Below are positions 25,329 to 37,283 of a DNA stretch of 64,000 bases, one piece after another. A model generated the notes under the pieces. The model made no database searches, had not been told where the DNA came from, and saw nothing but the letters and a program-made list of their open reading frames with translations. Origin of the DNA: Sialis fuliginosa. Lineage: Eukaryota > Arthropoda > Insecta > Megaloptera > Sialidae. The DNA lies in contig OY540809.1 of NCBI GenBank assembly GCA_961205875.1, positions 25,494,267 to 25,558,266 of the forward strand, given 5' to 3'. The position numbers were made by a program, and so were the translations under genes. Position 1 is the stretch's first letter; each line of letters opens with the position of its first letter.

Positions 25329-25768
25329 TATAAAACCCCGCGCGCCGACGCCCGCGCACCCCCTTCAACCAGCAATATGCAGTGCCGCGTTGGAGGTTCT
25401 CTTTGATGTCGTCAGTTGGCGTTGCGCACGCTGTAGGACAGCTTATGAAACCGTTTGTTGGCCGCGCGCGGAGTTCTTTGTTTTTCTAACGGCTCGTAGT
25501 GAATCTTTCAGATTTTAAGTTCGCGCTTCGTTGTTTCTAATTCATGTGTATTTTGATTATTTCTTTATATTTTTTTGATGTGGTTATCTGAAACGGTTCA
25601 TGTGATAGTTTGATATTTTGGTGCGAATTATTGAATTATATGATTGTGCTCTTTGTTGTGGATGTAGCAAGTGTTTTCAAATATTTAAAAACTGGGTGGA
25701 TTTTGGGGGATTGTTATTTTTCTTTTACAGGGTATGGTGAAAATTTTTGATGCTTCTTGGTTAATCAT
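25329..25768 (+). promoter_or_regulatory. Possible core promoter and untranslated first exon
   Basis: TATAAAA at 25329-25335 stands at the edge of a CpG-rich block (about 25335-25520), very different from the AT-rich surroundings. A start site would be expected near 25360. A good donor (CAT|GTAAGT) follows at 25769. The only frames in between are short upstream-ORF-like ones, for example MSSVGVAHAVGQL starting near 25406. This could be the first, non-coding exon of a gene whose coding part is outside the window. TATAAA also reads on the other strand, so direction is not certain. Confidence 0.35.
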
Positions 25769-26052
25769 GTAAGTTGAAGTAGAATTTATGAAACATTTTT
25801 GTTGGTATTTGTATGCAGGTACCATGTTTTACTTAAGTTCACAAAGTTACATATTTTAGTTTACTCTACTAATATTATTATCACGGTAAAATGTTAAAAA
25901 CAACTAAAATAATTTAATTATAAATATAAAAAAGAATAAATAGCTACATATCTGTTAAAATGTGTATACCTGTATAAATAATATGCAAATTCAAGATGCA
26001 TATTTGAATGAGATAGCATAGAAAGATTCTAAGATACCTAGCTAATAGCTAA

Positions 26053-26180
26053 GTTTTTCGATCATACTGCAGAAAGCAGATTATTGATGAAAAATAGTAT
26101 TGAAGCTTGTTGCCTTGTTTTGCCAGAAGTCAGTTCGTTTCATACCATAAAAATTTATATTTATTTAAAAAAATCAACTA
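26053..26180. repeat. Second copy of the mariner-associated segment
   Basis: Matches 23908-24045 in the same orientation with small deletions, including the shared words TTGATGAAAAATAGTATTGA and GTTGCCTTGTTTTGCCAGAA. It is probably a fragment of the same mariner-like family. Confidence 0.7.
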
Positions 26181-26610
26181 TATATTTTTAAAAAAAATTT
26201 TCTGCAGAAATTACAAACAAGTTTCAAATGTATTTTTTTAATCTTTCTGCGATTATTTTATTTGATTTTGATACATTTTTCGTTGTTTTTATTGTAATAA
26301 AAAAAAATGGTAATTAATATAGAAGACTTTTTGTAGTTTGGTGAAAATGTTTTCACCTGATCTCATACTGAATTTCTCCGATTACACTTTGGAATTTTCA
26401 TCTTATTATTTTTCTTCGATTTTTATAATAAAAAGTAGTTAGAGCCATTAAAAATGAAAATATTGAAATTAATACATAATATAATATATTAAACTTTTCT
26501 TATAATATAATAAAATGTTTTTCTTATTAATATTGTATTAAAAATCATATTTTAAAATGAAATATCAATTATATAAATTAACCCAAAAAAATCTTAAACA
26601 AATTAAAGAT

Positions 26611-29219
26611 TGAACCGTGGATTGAGAAAAATATTTTAAGTAAAAAAGTTTATATGAACATGTGTCCGGAAATTCTTCGTGAGGGAGCTACAGACCTTCG
26701 AAGATTTAACCCAAAATTAGTTTTTATTTAATTTCTAGAGAACCCGTTGCGATACAGTTATGATACAGGGTATAGTATTAATAAGTGTTATCGATATCCA
26801 GTATCAAACAATAGTAATTTGGCCAGGGTTGTATGGGCCTAGGAGATGTCCGAAAAGTTAGCCCCCCCAAATGCATATTTTTAGTTAATTTTATGTGCAA
26901 TCGTTTGATAGGGTTTAATAGACTTATTTTGTCGTTTGATAGTAATGAGTTTAATTAAATTTTAATAAACAAATTTCATGGAAAAGTTAGCCCCCCCACC
27001 TTTGATTATAGGCTTAATTTTTATTTTACAAGATTGATTTTTATTTAAAAATGTTTGATAGAACAAATCTATCGTTTGATAGTTTTCACTTTCGCAGATT
27101 TTTAACATTTTAGTTTAACAATAATCAAATATTCAAATTTCCCGCGTACTTGTTTTTAAAATTGTAGCCCCCCCAAATGCTTATTTTAAGTTAATTTTAT
27201 TTGCAATCGTTTGATATTCGTTTGATAGCGTTTGATAGTCTTTTTGGTACTTGTTAATTATTTCTCATGCGTTTTGAAAAAACTAAAATCACTAGGAAAA
27301 TAAAGTAAGTATAACTGTAGATCGGCAAGTATCATGTATTAAATACCATGATCAGCGCCAATGTGAATAAAGTTGAACTAATAATTTCAATATTATTAAA
27401 GAGCTGATAAATGGATAATTTTAAAGATATTAGGTATTCTGTTGCTAATTACATTATGAAAAGGCGAAGATTTAATCGTTTTGAAGGGGGGTCGGGGTAT
27501 AGTTGTCCCGCTAATTAAAGTATTTATATATTATACCTGCATACTATTTATACATTAATAAAACAAGAATTTTACATGAAACGTATTTATTAATTTATAT
27601 AGCATCAAGAGCAGAAATTGATCGGTAAATATTTAGGTATGAAACTTGAATTAAAAATTCTAATTATCGTATTTCAAAACTGATGATAATATTTCACCTC
27701 CCACCATAACTATAGTTTAGTGTTGTAGTATTTCGATGTGTTACAGAAATTTATAAACCTAACCTAATCCTACTGAAACGAACCAATCTATCTGGACTAA
27801 TCTAACTTATTGTTAAACTAAATTCAAATAAACATGTATTGTTATACCTTCTATACAAATCAAAATGATTTAACACACTTTACTCACATTGGCGCTTATC
27901 AAATAAAATTATACATTATATCAAAACGCATAGGATACAATTAATAAGTACCAAAAAGACTATCAAACGCTATGCACATAAAATTAACTTAAAATAAGCA
28001 TTTGGGGGGGCTACAATTGTAAAAACAAGTACGCGGGAAATTTGAATATTTGATTATTGTTAAACTAAAATGTTAAAAATCTGCGAAAGTGAAAATTATC
28101 AAACGATAGATTTGTTCTATCAAACATTTTTAAATAAAAATCAATCTTGTAAAATAAAAATTAAGCCTATAATCAAAGGTGGGGGGGCTAACTTTTCCAT
28201 GAAATTTGTTTATTAAAATTTAATTAAACTAATTACTATCAAACGACAAAATAAGTCTATCAAACCCTATCAAACGATTGCACATAAAATTAACTAAAAA
28301 TATGCATTTGGGGGGGCTAACTTTTCGGACATGCCTAGGAGGCCCGTCGATTCTTATTCAGTATTTTTTTGTTCTTCAATTTTTTCCTGAGTTAAAAATT
28401 TGAATAAGACTGTATGACACAAAATACACCAAAATATGCTTTGTTCATTTACCCCATAGGATAAACTGTTTACGAGCAATATCGATGCAAAGAAAGCATG
28501 CAAAATTTTACTTAATACGGATGCTTCAAATTACACAAAATAAATTTATATTCCTGTTCTTTGATTAAAAGTAAGGAAAAAAGTTCATGTACATATATCA
28601 CCTAATACGTGTCCTCTTAGACCTATAGCCAATTCTATTACTGTTGCAAGTACTTTACTAACAAAACTAAAAAACGATACTTAAAATGGCTATTTGTTGG
28701 TAAGGATGAATTTTTGGAGGTATATTTGTATTATTTTTTTGTCTTATTTTTTATCATAGAACAAGAATATAAATTTATTTTTTGTAATTAGAAGCATCCG
28801 TATTAAGTAATTTTCTGCATGCTTTCTTTTGCATCGATATTTCTCGTAAACGGTTTATCCTATGATAAATAAGCAAAGTATATTTTTGTATATTTTGTGC
28901 CATACAATCTTATTCAAATGTCAAACTCAGGAAAAAATTAAAGAACAAAAAAATACTAGATAAAAATCGATGGGCCCACTGACTTCATACAGCCCTGATC
29001 TAAATTATAATTGCTTAATACTGGAAACCGATAACACTTATTAATACTAAACCCTGTATCAAATTTCATAACTTTAGCATAATGGGGTCTCCAGATATTA
29101 AATAAAAACTAATTTTGGGTTAAATCTTCGAAGGTCTGTAGCTCCCTCACGAAGAATTTCCGGACACATGTTCATATAAACTTTTTTGCTTAAAATATTT
29201 TTCTCAATCCACGGTTCAA
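26611..29219. mobile_element. Outer foldback element, split by a second foldback
   Basis: The left arm (26611 to about 26850, then resuming at 28334) pairs with the right arm (about 28735-29219). Both contain TGTCCGGAAATTCTTCGTGA near the outside and the stretch ending TTTTCCTGAGTT near the inside. The right arm seems to continue to CACCCTGTATATATT, an end the left arm has lost. Without the inner insertion the element would be about 1.1 kb. Non-coding. Confidence 0.8.
26850..28328. mobile_element. Inner foldback element with CCTAGG target duplication
   Basis: Ends read AGATGTCCGAAAAGTTAGCC and the complement (CTAACTTTTCGGACATG), with C-runs or G-runs next to them. It is flanked on both sides by CCTAGG, and the outer element's arm continues across that site. 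Inside, further inverted blocks repeat (AAATGCATATTTTTAGTTAA; AACGATAGATTTG). No coding capacity. Boundaries are good to a few bases. Confidence 0.8.
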
Positions 29220-30460
29220 GTTTGTTCCACCTGATATGACTCACCCTGTATATATTATATTAAGAATATGTATAAACAATGTAAATACTTATCTCTTTTT
29301 TCGACTAGTATCTTTATTATCACTAATGTCTTAAAAAGGACTTCATAATATAATGAAAAAATAAAAAGTCCAGAATTTCCATTTTACCAACAGTTGTATA
29401 TTCTTCGTTTTTGCTTCTGTAAACTCTCCCAGAGTGTTTAATTAATCGTTTTCTTCTTAGATTGTTGTAAGTCGTGTTAGAATCAATAATTGACATTTCC
29501 AAGTCTTATTTTACTCATGATGTAAAAAAGTTTTATTCGGTTTAGAATAATTTAATTAATTTTGAAAACAAATATTTAAAAAAAAAGTAAAAAAACATGA
29601 AATTTGTGTGACGTAATTTTTGGATGGTTTCTGACAAACAAAGTTATTCACGGTCAGATTACCTATTCCAATAGTCAACCAAATGTATTATAATTGTATA
29701 ATTATAATACACTTCTGTATATGTATCAAGGATTGATGTAAATAATAATCAAACAGAGCTGGTGGTGATTTTTTGTAGTATTTTTAGCTCCTTCACTTTA
29801 TTTTCGTGTTTAGACAGTCAATGTCTAGATCATATTTAAGAGATATTATCTTTTTGTCTGTAATTTTGTATTAATATCTTTATCATACAATTAAAAAATA
29901 ATAATTTAATTCACTTCCGTTGAATTTACCGATTTTCACAGACAATAATAATCCTCACAATTGTGCGAGGGTATGTGTTTTATTTTCGTTGTACAACCTT
30001 TTTTGCTTATTCTCAGTTAAAAATGTTAATCACACCTTGGGGATTAATTTTTATCTCAGGCTATTTTGGTGGAATTCATCCGAATGGTATATGTTTATAT
30101 ACTATACATGATGCCTTTGAAGTACGGATGCATATTTTATTTCTTTTTCGTAACGAACGCTTTTATTTTTATAACCAGAAAATTTTTTAACTATTTTTGC
30201 TAATAAAGAAATTGTCTTCATAAATATTTTGATAGTTAATATCAAAACAATTAAACAAAAAAATAAGTTTTTTTCGACTAGTATCTTTATTATCACTACT
30301 GTCATTAAAAATTACTTCATAATAATATAATGTAGAAATAACAAGTCAAGAATTTTCATTTTACCAATAAATTATTTTTATTAATTACTTCTTTTAGTAT
30401 TTTTACTTTGTTTATTGAAATGCAACTAGAGTAATATTTGAACCATAAAAAATTGTCTAA
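29220..30460. other. Intergenic with a dispersed repeat
   Basis: Contains the first two of three related segments (about 29290-29540 and 30268-30366; the third is 32168-32362) sharing words such as TCCAGAATTTCCATTTTACC. Otherwise AT-rich with chance open frames. Confidence 0.5.
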
Positions 30461-30569
30461 CAAGGGGACCATCGGACCCTTGTCGCACCAATTTGCTTTA
30501 AAAGAATTAGGGAAAAACTCATAAACAAACGAGAAAAAAATTATGAAATTCCACTGCAAATTCGCTTAA

Positions 30570-31665
30570 CCCTTATCCTGTAACAAAAAAAAATTACACA
30601 TTCTGTCTTTTGGGTAAATTTTGCCCAACACAATTTTATTTTTTTTATTTACAGTTTTTACAAGTTATTTCAGTAAATGAATGCGTTTTGCATATAAATA
30701 AATTACACGAAGTACATTTTGTAGCATATTTAGTGCTATTAGATAGGTTTGGGCACATGTGACAACGTGCTCTCTTTAAATTTTGTTTATATTGAGGCTG
30801 TATAATGTGTACAACCTCTTTGGCCTTTGAGCTATGTGGCTGGGATGTTCGCTGTTGGATTTCATCATGAACTAGATCTAGCCCCAATTGCTCTAGATAA
30901 AGTCTACGCCGGAAATGTTTTTTCTTATTCCATTCTGGATTTATTAAAGTCCAAATCACGTAGGCATTATAGGCAGAAATGTCAAGCATATTGCTGAAAA
31001 GAGCCATAGGCCATCTATTGGTCTTTCGCTTACAACTATAAGTTCCAACCAATTGGTCCAAAGTATCCACTCCGGCCTTGGTCGCATTGTAAAATTCAAT
31101 GATTTCAGGCTTTTTCAGGGGGCTTTCTCCAATTTTGGTGTCGTGGTGTAATGTACTTAGAAGATAGACACAGCGATTTTTTTTTGGCACATATGCAACT
31201 AATGTTGTTTTATTTTGATGTTCAAATAGAAATTCAGAAAAAAGTGGCGGTTTTCGTTTCATATCCAATATGTGTTGCGGTAAAAATATTTTATTCTTAC
31301 GGACGGTTCCAACCATAGTCATTTTTCTTTTCAAAAGCTGAACACCAAGGTCATACGATGTGAAAAAATTACGAATATTTTTTCTGGTGATAATAAAAAC
31401 AATGAAACAAAAAGTAACGGTCAATTCTTTTTGTAACGACAATTAAAAAATTGCATTGGGCAAAAAATGCCCAAAATACAGAATTCGTTTCTTTTCCTCT
31501 AAAACCTTCCCTGAAGGACCCCAGAACTAATTTTTCTGCATATTGCTTATTTTGGTCAAAAAAGTAATTGTTAAGAAGTTTCAGATACATACAATAAGAT
31601 TTGCGCGAGTTTTTTAGATGCCAACATGTATTTGGGCAATAATTGCCCAAAATACAGGATAAGGG
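30570..31665 (-). mobile_element. PiggyBac-like element, internally deleted
   Basis: 1096 bp, with ends CCCTTATCCTGTA and TACAGGATAAGGG, flanked by TTAA at 30566-30569 and 31666-31669, the classic piggyBac target. Subterminal motifs TTGGGCAA / TTGCCCAA recur near both ends and at 31456. It encodes only the C-terminal part of a transposase (next entry). The short length and missing N-terminal half show internal deletion, so it would need a transposase from elsewhere. Confidence 0.92.
30645..31442 (-). pseudogene. PiggyBac transposase, C-terminal part
   Basis: A 265-codon frame. From about residue 26 it follows DDE_Tnp_1_7 piggyBac transposases: NFFTSYDLGVQLLKRK, GTVRKNKIFLP, then KAGVDTLDQLVGTYSCKRKT with the last catalytic Asp, and NRWPMALF. 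It ends in a Cys/His-rich domain (about residues 225-265, CHMCPN..CTSC..CKTH..CKNC), which in piggyBac binds the element ends. The first 25 residues (MSLQKELTVTFCFIVFIITRKN) do not fit the family. The deletion joint therefore lies near 31375, and the residues before NFFTS, including the second catalytic Asp, are lost. The reading frame itself is intact, so it is probably young. Confidence 0.88.
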
Positions 31666-31705
31666 TTAAACATATTTGTACCTATTCACTATCCAGTTGA
31701 AGTCA

Positions 31706-31790
31706 AACGTAACACTAGCGATGGTTCGGTTGTTAGCGCTACGGGTTGACAACCGTGAATAGCCGGGTTCGATCGATTTTTTTTTATAGG
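31706..31790 (+). ncRNA. tRNA-like (SINE-type) segment
   Basis: TGGTTCGGTTGTTAGCGC resembles an RNA polymerase III A box, and GGTTCGATC a B box about 33 bases later. An anticodon-like hairpin (ACGG...CCGT) lies between, and a run of nine T follows as a possible terminator. The T-stem is not complementary, so this is not a working tRNA; it is more likely a tRNA-derived repeat head. It lies in the loop of the foldback. Confidence 0.45.
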
Positions 31791-31953
31791 TACATAATAT
31801 GTTTAAGCGAATTTACAGAGAAATTTCATAATTTTTTTCTAGTTTGTTTATGAGTTTCCGTCAAACGGCTTGGTATGTAGGTTTGTCTATACCACTACTA
31901 CAACCCTAATTTTTTAAAAGCAAATTGGTGCGACAAGTGTGATGGTCCCCTTG

Positions 31954-33087
31954 TAAATGATTTTATGATACTATCGACTAATCACATGGAAATGTATTTA
32001 ACAATTACTATATTGGATTTTGTGTTATTTGAAATTGTCCTTAAGGCTTACAGTAAGAATTGCACCACCTACGATTAATATAATCACGATATACGAGTTT
32101 TTATAATATAATTCATATAATAGGAAATAATTTATTTATAATATAATTTATAGTAAATAAAACTCTATATTTGTCGATATAAAAATAACAAGTCCAGAAT
32201 TTCCATTTTACCACCAATTATACATTCTTCGTTTTTGCTTCTATAAACTTTTTGAGAGTGTGTTTGTTCCTTATCTATTTTTGTTAGTCGTGCTTGAATC
32301 AATAATAGGAGTTCTTAATTCTTATTTTACTCTTTATGTTATAAAGTTTTATTCGGAATTTTTTGAAACATTAATATAATCTCCTTAACAATAAATCTGT
32401 ATATATAAGAATTGTAAATTAGTAACAAATGTTTGGTATCTGGAAAATAGGAGCATATGAATACTACCAACGAGTCCCGGACGGTGATTTTTGTTGTCAA
32501 TATTTTAAAAATTTATCTGTTTAGGAAAAAACAGTTTATTGCTTTTTCAATTTTATGTATAGTAATAAAAACATTGTCGATATTTTTAATATCGTTATTT
32601 TCATTCAATTATGAATTAATGATGCGTCTTGACTTGAGCATTTTATTACGAATGAGCCAAGCAGTATTTGGCCAGTCAGTATGTTTCTTCGAACAGAACG
32701 AGTGAGTACTTAGAAAATTTTCCGAAACTTATCGGTTACAAAGAAATAAATTGCTCTCTGTGTGTCGAGACGTGATTGTAGCATTCAATATTTAAAAGTA
32801 TATTCATTGTAGCATTCAACTTTTGAACATAATATATGCATTGTAGCATTCAATATTTAAACGTATATTCATTGTTTACATTTTTTTTTTATTATGGCGG
32901 TTTATGTTTATATAAAATATAGTATTGTATTACTACAGTCAACATATTATCTTTAAATATGTATTATACAATCAAAAAAATTATTTAAATTTAAAATTAG
33001 GATACTAGGAAATAGCTACGTCTTTAATATTAAATAAAATAACATATATATAGCATAGTTCCATGTGTTATTTTTGTATTGACAATA
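31954..33087. other. Intergenic with a dispersed repeat copy
   Basis: Includes the third copy (32168-32362) of the repeat at 29290 and 30268, and three spaced copies of a CATTGTAGCATTCAA-type word near 32775-32855. No supported gene. Confidence 0.45.
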
Positions 33088-34287
33088 CCGGGTGTTCCAG
33101 ACCACCCGTCCGCTATGTTTTACGCCTAAACTATTGAAGATAGAGTTTTATGATACAAATTTTACTATATATATCGATCCTAAAGAATTTCAGGAAAATA
33201 TTTTCAACCCCCTAAAACTCCCCCTTGGGGGGTAGTTTGAGGGGTACATGCCCGTTTCTCATCAAAATCAAATGGAACGGTATATCCAAAAGTAGATCAT
33301 TTTAAAGATCATAAAAAAGTAAGAAACTTTTGTAAAAAAAAATTTTTCATACATTCAATTGTTTAGAAAATATAGCGAATTGTTCCCAAATTTTAGGGTT
33401 TTACTAAAAGTGCTCTAGTTTCGTTAAATATTAATGAAATTTTATTTAAAAATTTTTATTTGAAAGTATAAATAACTTTTTAATGATGTATGATTATTTG
33501 AGATTTGAATAATTTAACATTTAAAGTGTCATAAGCGACATATTAAAAATTCAAAACTTCAAATGGGGATAATTCAAAAATTTTAAATGGAATGACATAT
33601 CAATTAGTACTTTATATTAAAAAATATATTTAAATTAACAACTTTTGTTAAGAAAATTTTAAATTTTATTTAAAAATAAAAGAGAAATTTTTTTTTTTAA
33701 TTTAAAACTTTCTTAACAAAAGTTGTTAATTAAAATATATTTTTTAATATAAAGATTACAAAGTACTAATTGATATGTCATTCCATTTAAAATTTTTGAA
33801 TTATCCCCATTTGAAGTTTTGAATTATTGATATGTCGCGTATGACACTTTAAATTATTCAAATCTCAAATAATCATACATCATTAAAAAAATTAGTTATT
33901 TCTACTTTCAAATAAAAATTTTAAAATAAAATTTCATTAATATTTAACGAAACTAGAGCACTTTTAGTAAAACCCTAAAATTTGGGAACAAGTCGCCATA
34001 TTTTCTAAACAATTGAATGTATGAAAAATTTTTTTTTACAAAAGTTTCTTACTTTTTTATGATCTTTAAAATTATTTACTTTTGGATATTGCGTTCCATT
34101 TGATTTTGATGAGAAACGGGCCTGTACCCCTCAAACTACCCCCCAAGGGGGAGTTTTAGGAGGTTGAAAATATTTTCCTGAAATTCTTTAGGGTCGATAT
34201 ATACCTATAGTAAATTTTTTATCATAAAACTCTATCTTCAATAGTTTAGGCGTAAAACATAGTGGACGGGTGGTCTGGAACACCCGG
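33088..34287. mobile_element. Foldback element with TA target duplication
   Basis: About 1.2 kb with ends CCGGGTGTTCCAGACCACCC and the complement, flanked by TA at 33086-33087 and 34288-34289. The two arms meet near 33690 with almost no spacer, so nearly the whole element is one palindrome with scattered differences. TA duplication and ends suggest mobilisation by a Tc1/mariner-type transposase. Non-coding. Confidence 0.85.
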
Positions 34288-34289
34288 TA

Positions 34290-36600
34290 TAAGTTTTTGT
34301 CGTAAAAAATAAAAATAAAATAGTTTTTTGAAAAATATTCCAAAGGTGAGATATTACACTATTGTATTTTTAATGTTTTGTGCAATATTACATATACTTG
34401 AGTCAAACATTAGTGGTAAGTTACTTTTTAAATCTTATTTATGTGTAGATTAAGTTTGTTAAACCCTTTTAAAGGTTAGTTATGCATTGAATCGGGCAGA
34501 TGTTCGTGGATTGAAATGGACGTTTATTTAAATAGTAATATTGAATATAAAAAATAGATAATAATGTTGACTGGCTAAAATGTATTGAATGCAATAAAGA
34601 GGCTTATGTTAAAAGACTGTGGAATTTATTTTGCAATAATTGTAATTAAAAAAGCAATTAGACTTAATGAAACGAATTTCAGAATTAAGTACTTATTGTT
34701 TGTAATAATACAAATTATTGATTAATATAAATTATTATAAGTCTCAAAATATATTTAATTAAAATTTTATTTAATTTGAATTAAATTATATTTGATAGAT
34801 ACCACTTATGTACGCCATTCCGTTTCATCGCACCCTCTGTCCTTTTCAATGCGAATGTTGTCATGAAACGGACAAAAATGACTTATCTCTTAATTTATAT
34901 AATATTAATAATTATGGGACGAGCATAACGTATGTAGCAAACAACACTGTTTTGTTCGAAGTGTTCGCCGAATATTGCTCGAATCATTCGTAGTAATATG
35001 CTCAAATGAAGACGCAACACCAAGTGTGATTTATTTATTTTTCATTAATGTCTGTATGATCTGTATTTATTATTACCCAGTAAAAAGATTTTTCTTCTAA
35101 GTTTTGCATTTAAGAGGAAAATTAAAATTGAGTTGTCAGTAGATTTTCTATCTCATCAAAATGTTTGAATCGATGAAACTTTGATTGGTTTAATCAACTG
35201 AAAAGAAGCCTTATATGGATATACAAAACAATTCCAAGGTCTGGTTTAATTATTTGTTAAAATTACAGCATTAATTAATACATAAATTCGAGTATTTTAT
35301 TATAAGTAAAATAGTTGACTATTATAATGTATTGAATAATATAATTAACCTCCATTATTTTTGTTTCATCCTTTTTCTTAGGGTCATAGTATCCCTATGT
35401 TATTTTATTTGGTAGATGTCACGGATTTTTAACCGTTCTTTTTATTAATTAAAATCATAATAAACTGACATTATTTTTCTACTATCAATTTTCAACAGTT
35501 CTTTTAAAAATAGAAACTTTAACGTGTTATATGTATCAATTACCTATTAGAAAATAATTGTTATTGTGGACTGACGAAAGGCATTACATTCTCTAATGCA
35601 GTTAAAAGCTAATACTTTAGTAGTAGTTAGCAAATCCATTTTTCAGCACGTTCTTTGTAAACGAAATTTGACACCATGGACATATTCTTTACTTACAAAA
35701 TTGATTTTTATCAGCTTTGTTTTATTTGTACACAAGAAGTTCCCCTTCGATCGATTGTTTTTTCAAAATCAAATACTTTCAATTTTGATACATTTTATTA
35801 AAAAGTATCAATTTTTTTTCAACTGACTGTCGTTTATTTTTCTGTCAATATACAAATTCTTTTCAAACTATGATATGTATATGACAACGTCTAAAGCAAT
35901 TAGTGGATATTAAAATAATTGAAAACAAATTTAAATACATTTTTTTGAGTTTGTCTATTTTCTTTACTGTCTAGCATTAATTAAGTAGGATTGCAGCAAT
36001 TAATAATACTCTTAAAACAAATTCGTAAGAGAAATAGATATAAATGAAATTATATACTAATTGGAAATAAATGAAGTTTCGCAATATTTTTAAGGGTGTC
36101 CAACTTTTATTCACTCCTTTAATTTAATATAAAAAGTGCTACATTTGCACAACTTTTCTTCCTTTGTTCTTCGTTTCATGAGGCACGTTTTTCCATCCCG
36201 TAGTTATTATAGATAATAATGTTTGAAAAACTGTTGAAAGAAAAGAAAATGGTTTTTGATATCTAGTTGTTATATGTATTTTTTTAATATTGTTCTTGGT
36301 TGAATTGACAAATATCAATATTAATGTCCGTATTTTTTACTTGTTTTCTGAATTATCGATTGTATGTACATTTTGTTACAAAAATTATTTTCAAATTATT
36401 GTATCTATTGAATTTTTAAATAGAAGCCTTTGTTTTCAAGTTTTCGATAAGCATATTATATAAATTACTATTATTTTTGTGGTAAAAAAATTCAGTTTTA
36501 GAAACTTAATTAATTAAAGGTATGTATAACGTCAATCTCAAAGTCCGTTTCATTACGTATTTCCGCTATTTCCCCAACATATAACATATTATAATGATAA
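34290..36600. other. Intergenic, includes one copy of a 280-bp repeat
   Basis: AT-rich. The part at about 35933-36215 matches 45358-45640. Open frames at 34808-34993 and 35596-35826 have no motif or splice support. Confidence 0.45.
35933..36215 (+). repeat. Dispersed 280-bp repeat, copy 1
   Basis: Starts AAATACATTTTTTTGAGTTT and ends near CATCCCGTAGTTATTATAGA. The copy at 45358-45640 has the same order and orientation with few substitutions. No inverted repeats seen; class unknown. Confidence 0.85.
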
Positions 36601-37283
36601 CCCGGGAAAAAATTTCAGATCTGAAGTTGATCTTCATTTTGGAACAAATCAGATCTTTGTAGATAAATAAACTCTTGTCTACCTTAAATAACAAATTAAT
36701 ACACATATACTATATAGAAACCTTGTTTATAATTTAATCAATTAAAAAAAAATTGTACAGAAACGTATTGAATGATATTTGAGGCCCGTGTATTAAATTA
36801 ATAAATAAATTCACAACACACCCCCTGTCACAGATGAAGGGTTGTAATTGGTCTCATTCGATCCAGCGGGAAAAATACTTCGGGATACTAGGTGAATTTT
36901 TCTCTGTTTCACTACTTATGGTATTCATTATAGAAAATCGTAAATATCTCGACTCCTGTGCTAGATAGAGGGTTGTTTTGCCCTCCACACCCGAAGTATT
37001 TTTCCCGCTGGATCAAATGAGACCAATTACAACCCTTCATCTGTGACAGGGGGTGAGTTGTGAATTTATTTATTAATTTAATACACGGGCCTCAAATATC
37101 ATTCAATACGTTTCTGTACAATTTTTTTTAATCGATTAAATTATAAACAAGGTTTCTATATAGGTAGTATATATGTGTATTTGTTATTTAAGGTAGACAA
37201 AAGTTTATTTATTTACAAAGATCTGATTTGTTCCAAAATGAAGGTCAACCGAGATCACTTCAGATCTGAAATTTTTTCCCGGG
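36601..37283. mobile_element. Foldback element with CCCGGG ends
   Basis: Ends CCCGGGAAAAAATTTCAGAT and the complement. The arms pair over about 300 bp, around a loop near 36890-36985. Shared inner words include GTATTTTTCCCGCTGGATC. No coding capacity; target duplication not obvious. Confidence 0.85.

Larger units (their letters stand above)
30461..31953. mobile_element. Foldback element containing a piggyBac-like insertion
   Basis: Ends ACAAGGGGACCATC (about 30460) and GATGGTCCCCTTGT (to about 31953). The arms pair over AAATTCGCTTAAACATATT-type sequence. The left arm is interrupted exactly at its TTAA by the element at 30570-31665. Without the insertion the foldback is about 0.4 kb, and its loop holds a tRNA-like segment. 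Confidence 0.8.

Noticed and set aside
31706-31790. Functional tRNA gene
   Set aside because: A and B box-like motifs are present but the T-stem and acceptor stem do not pair, so only a tRNA-like repeat is claimed.
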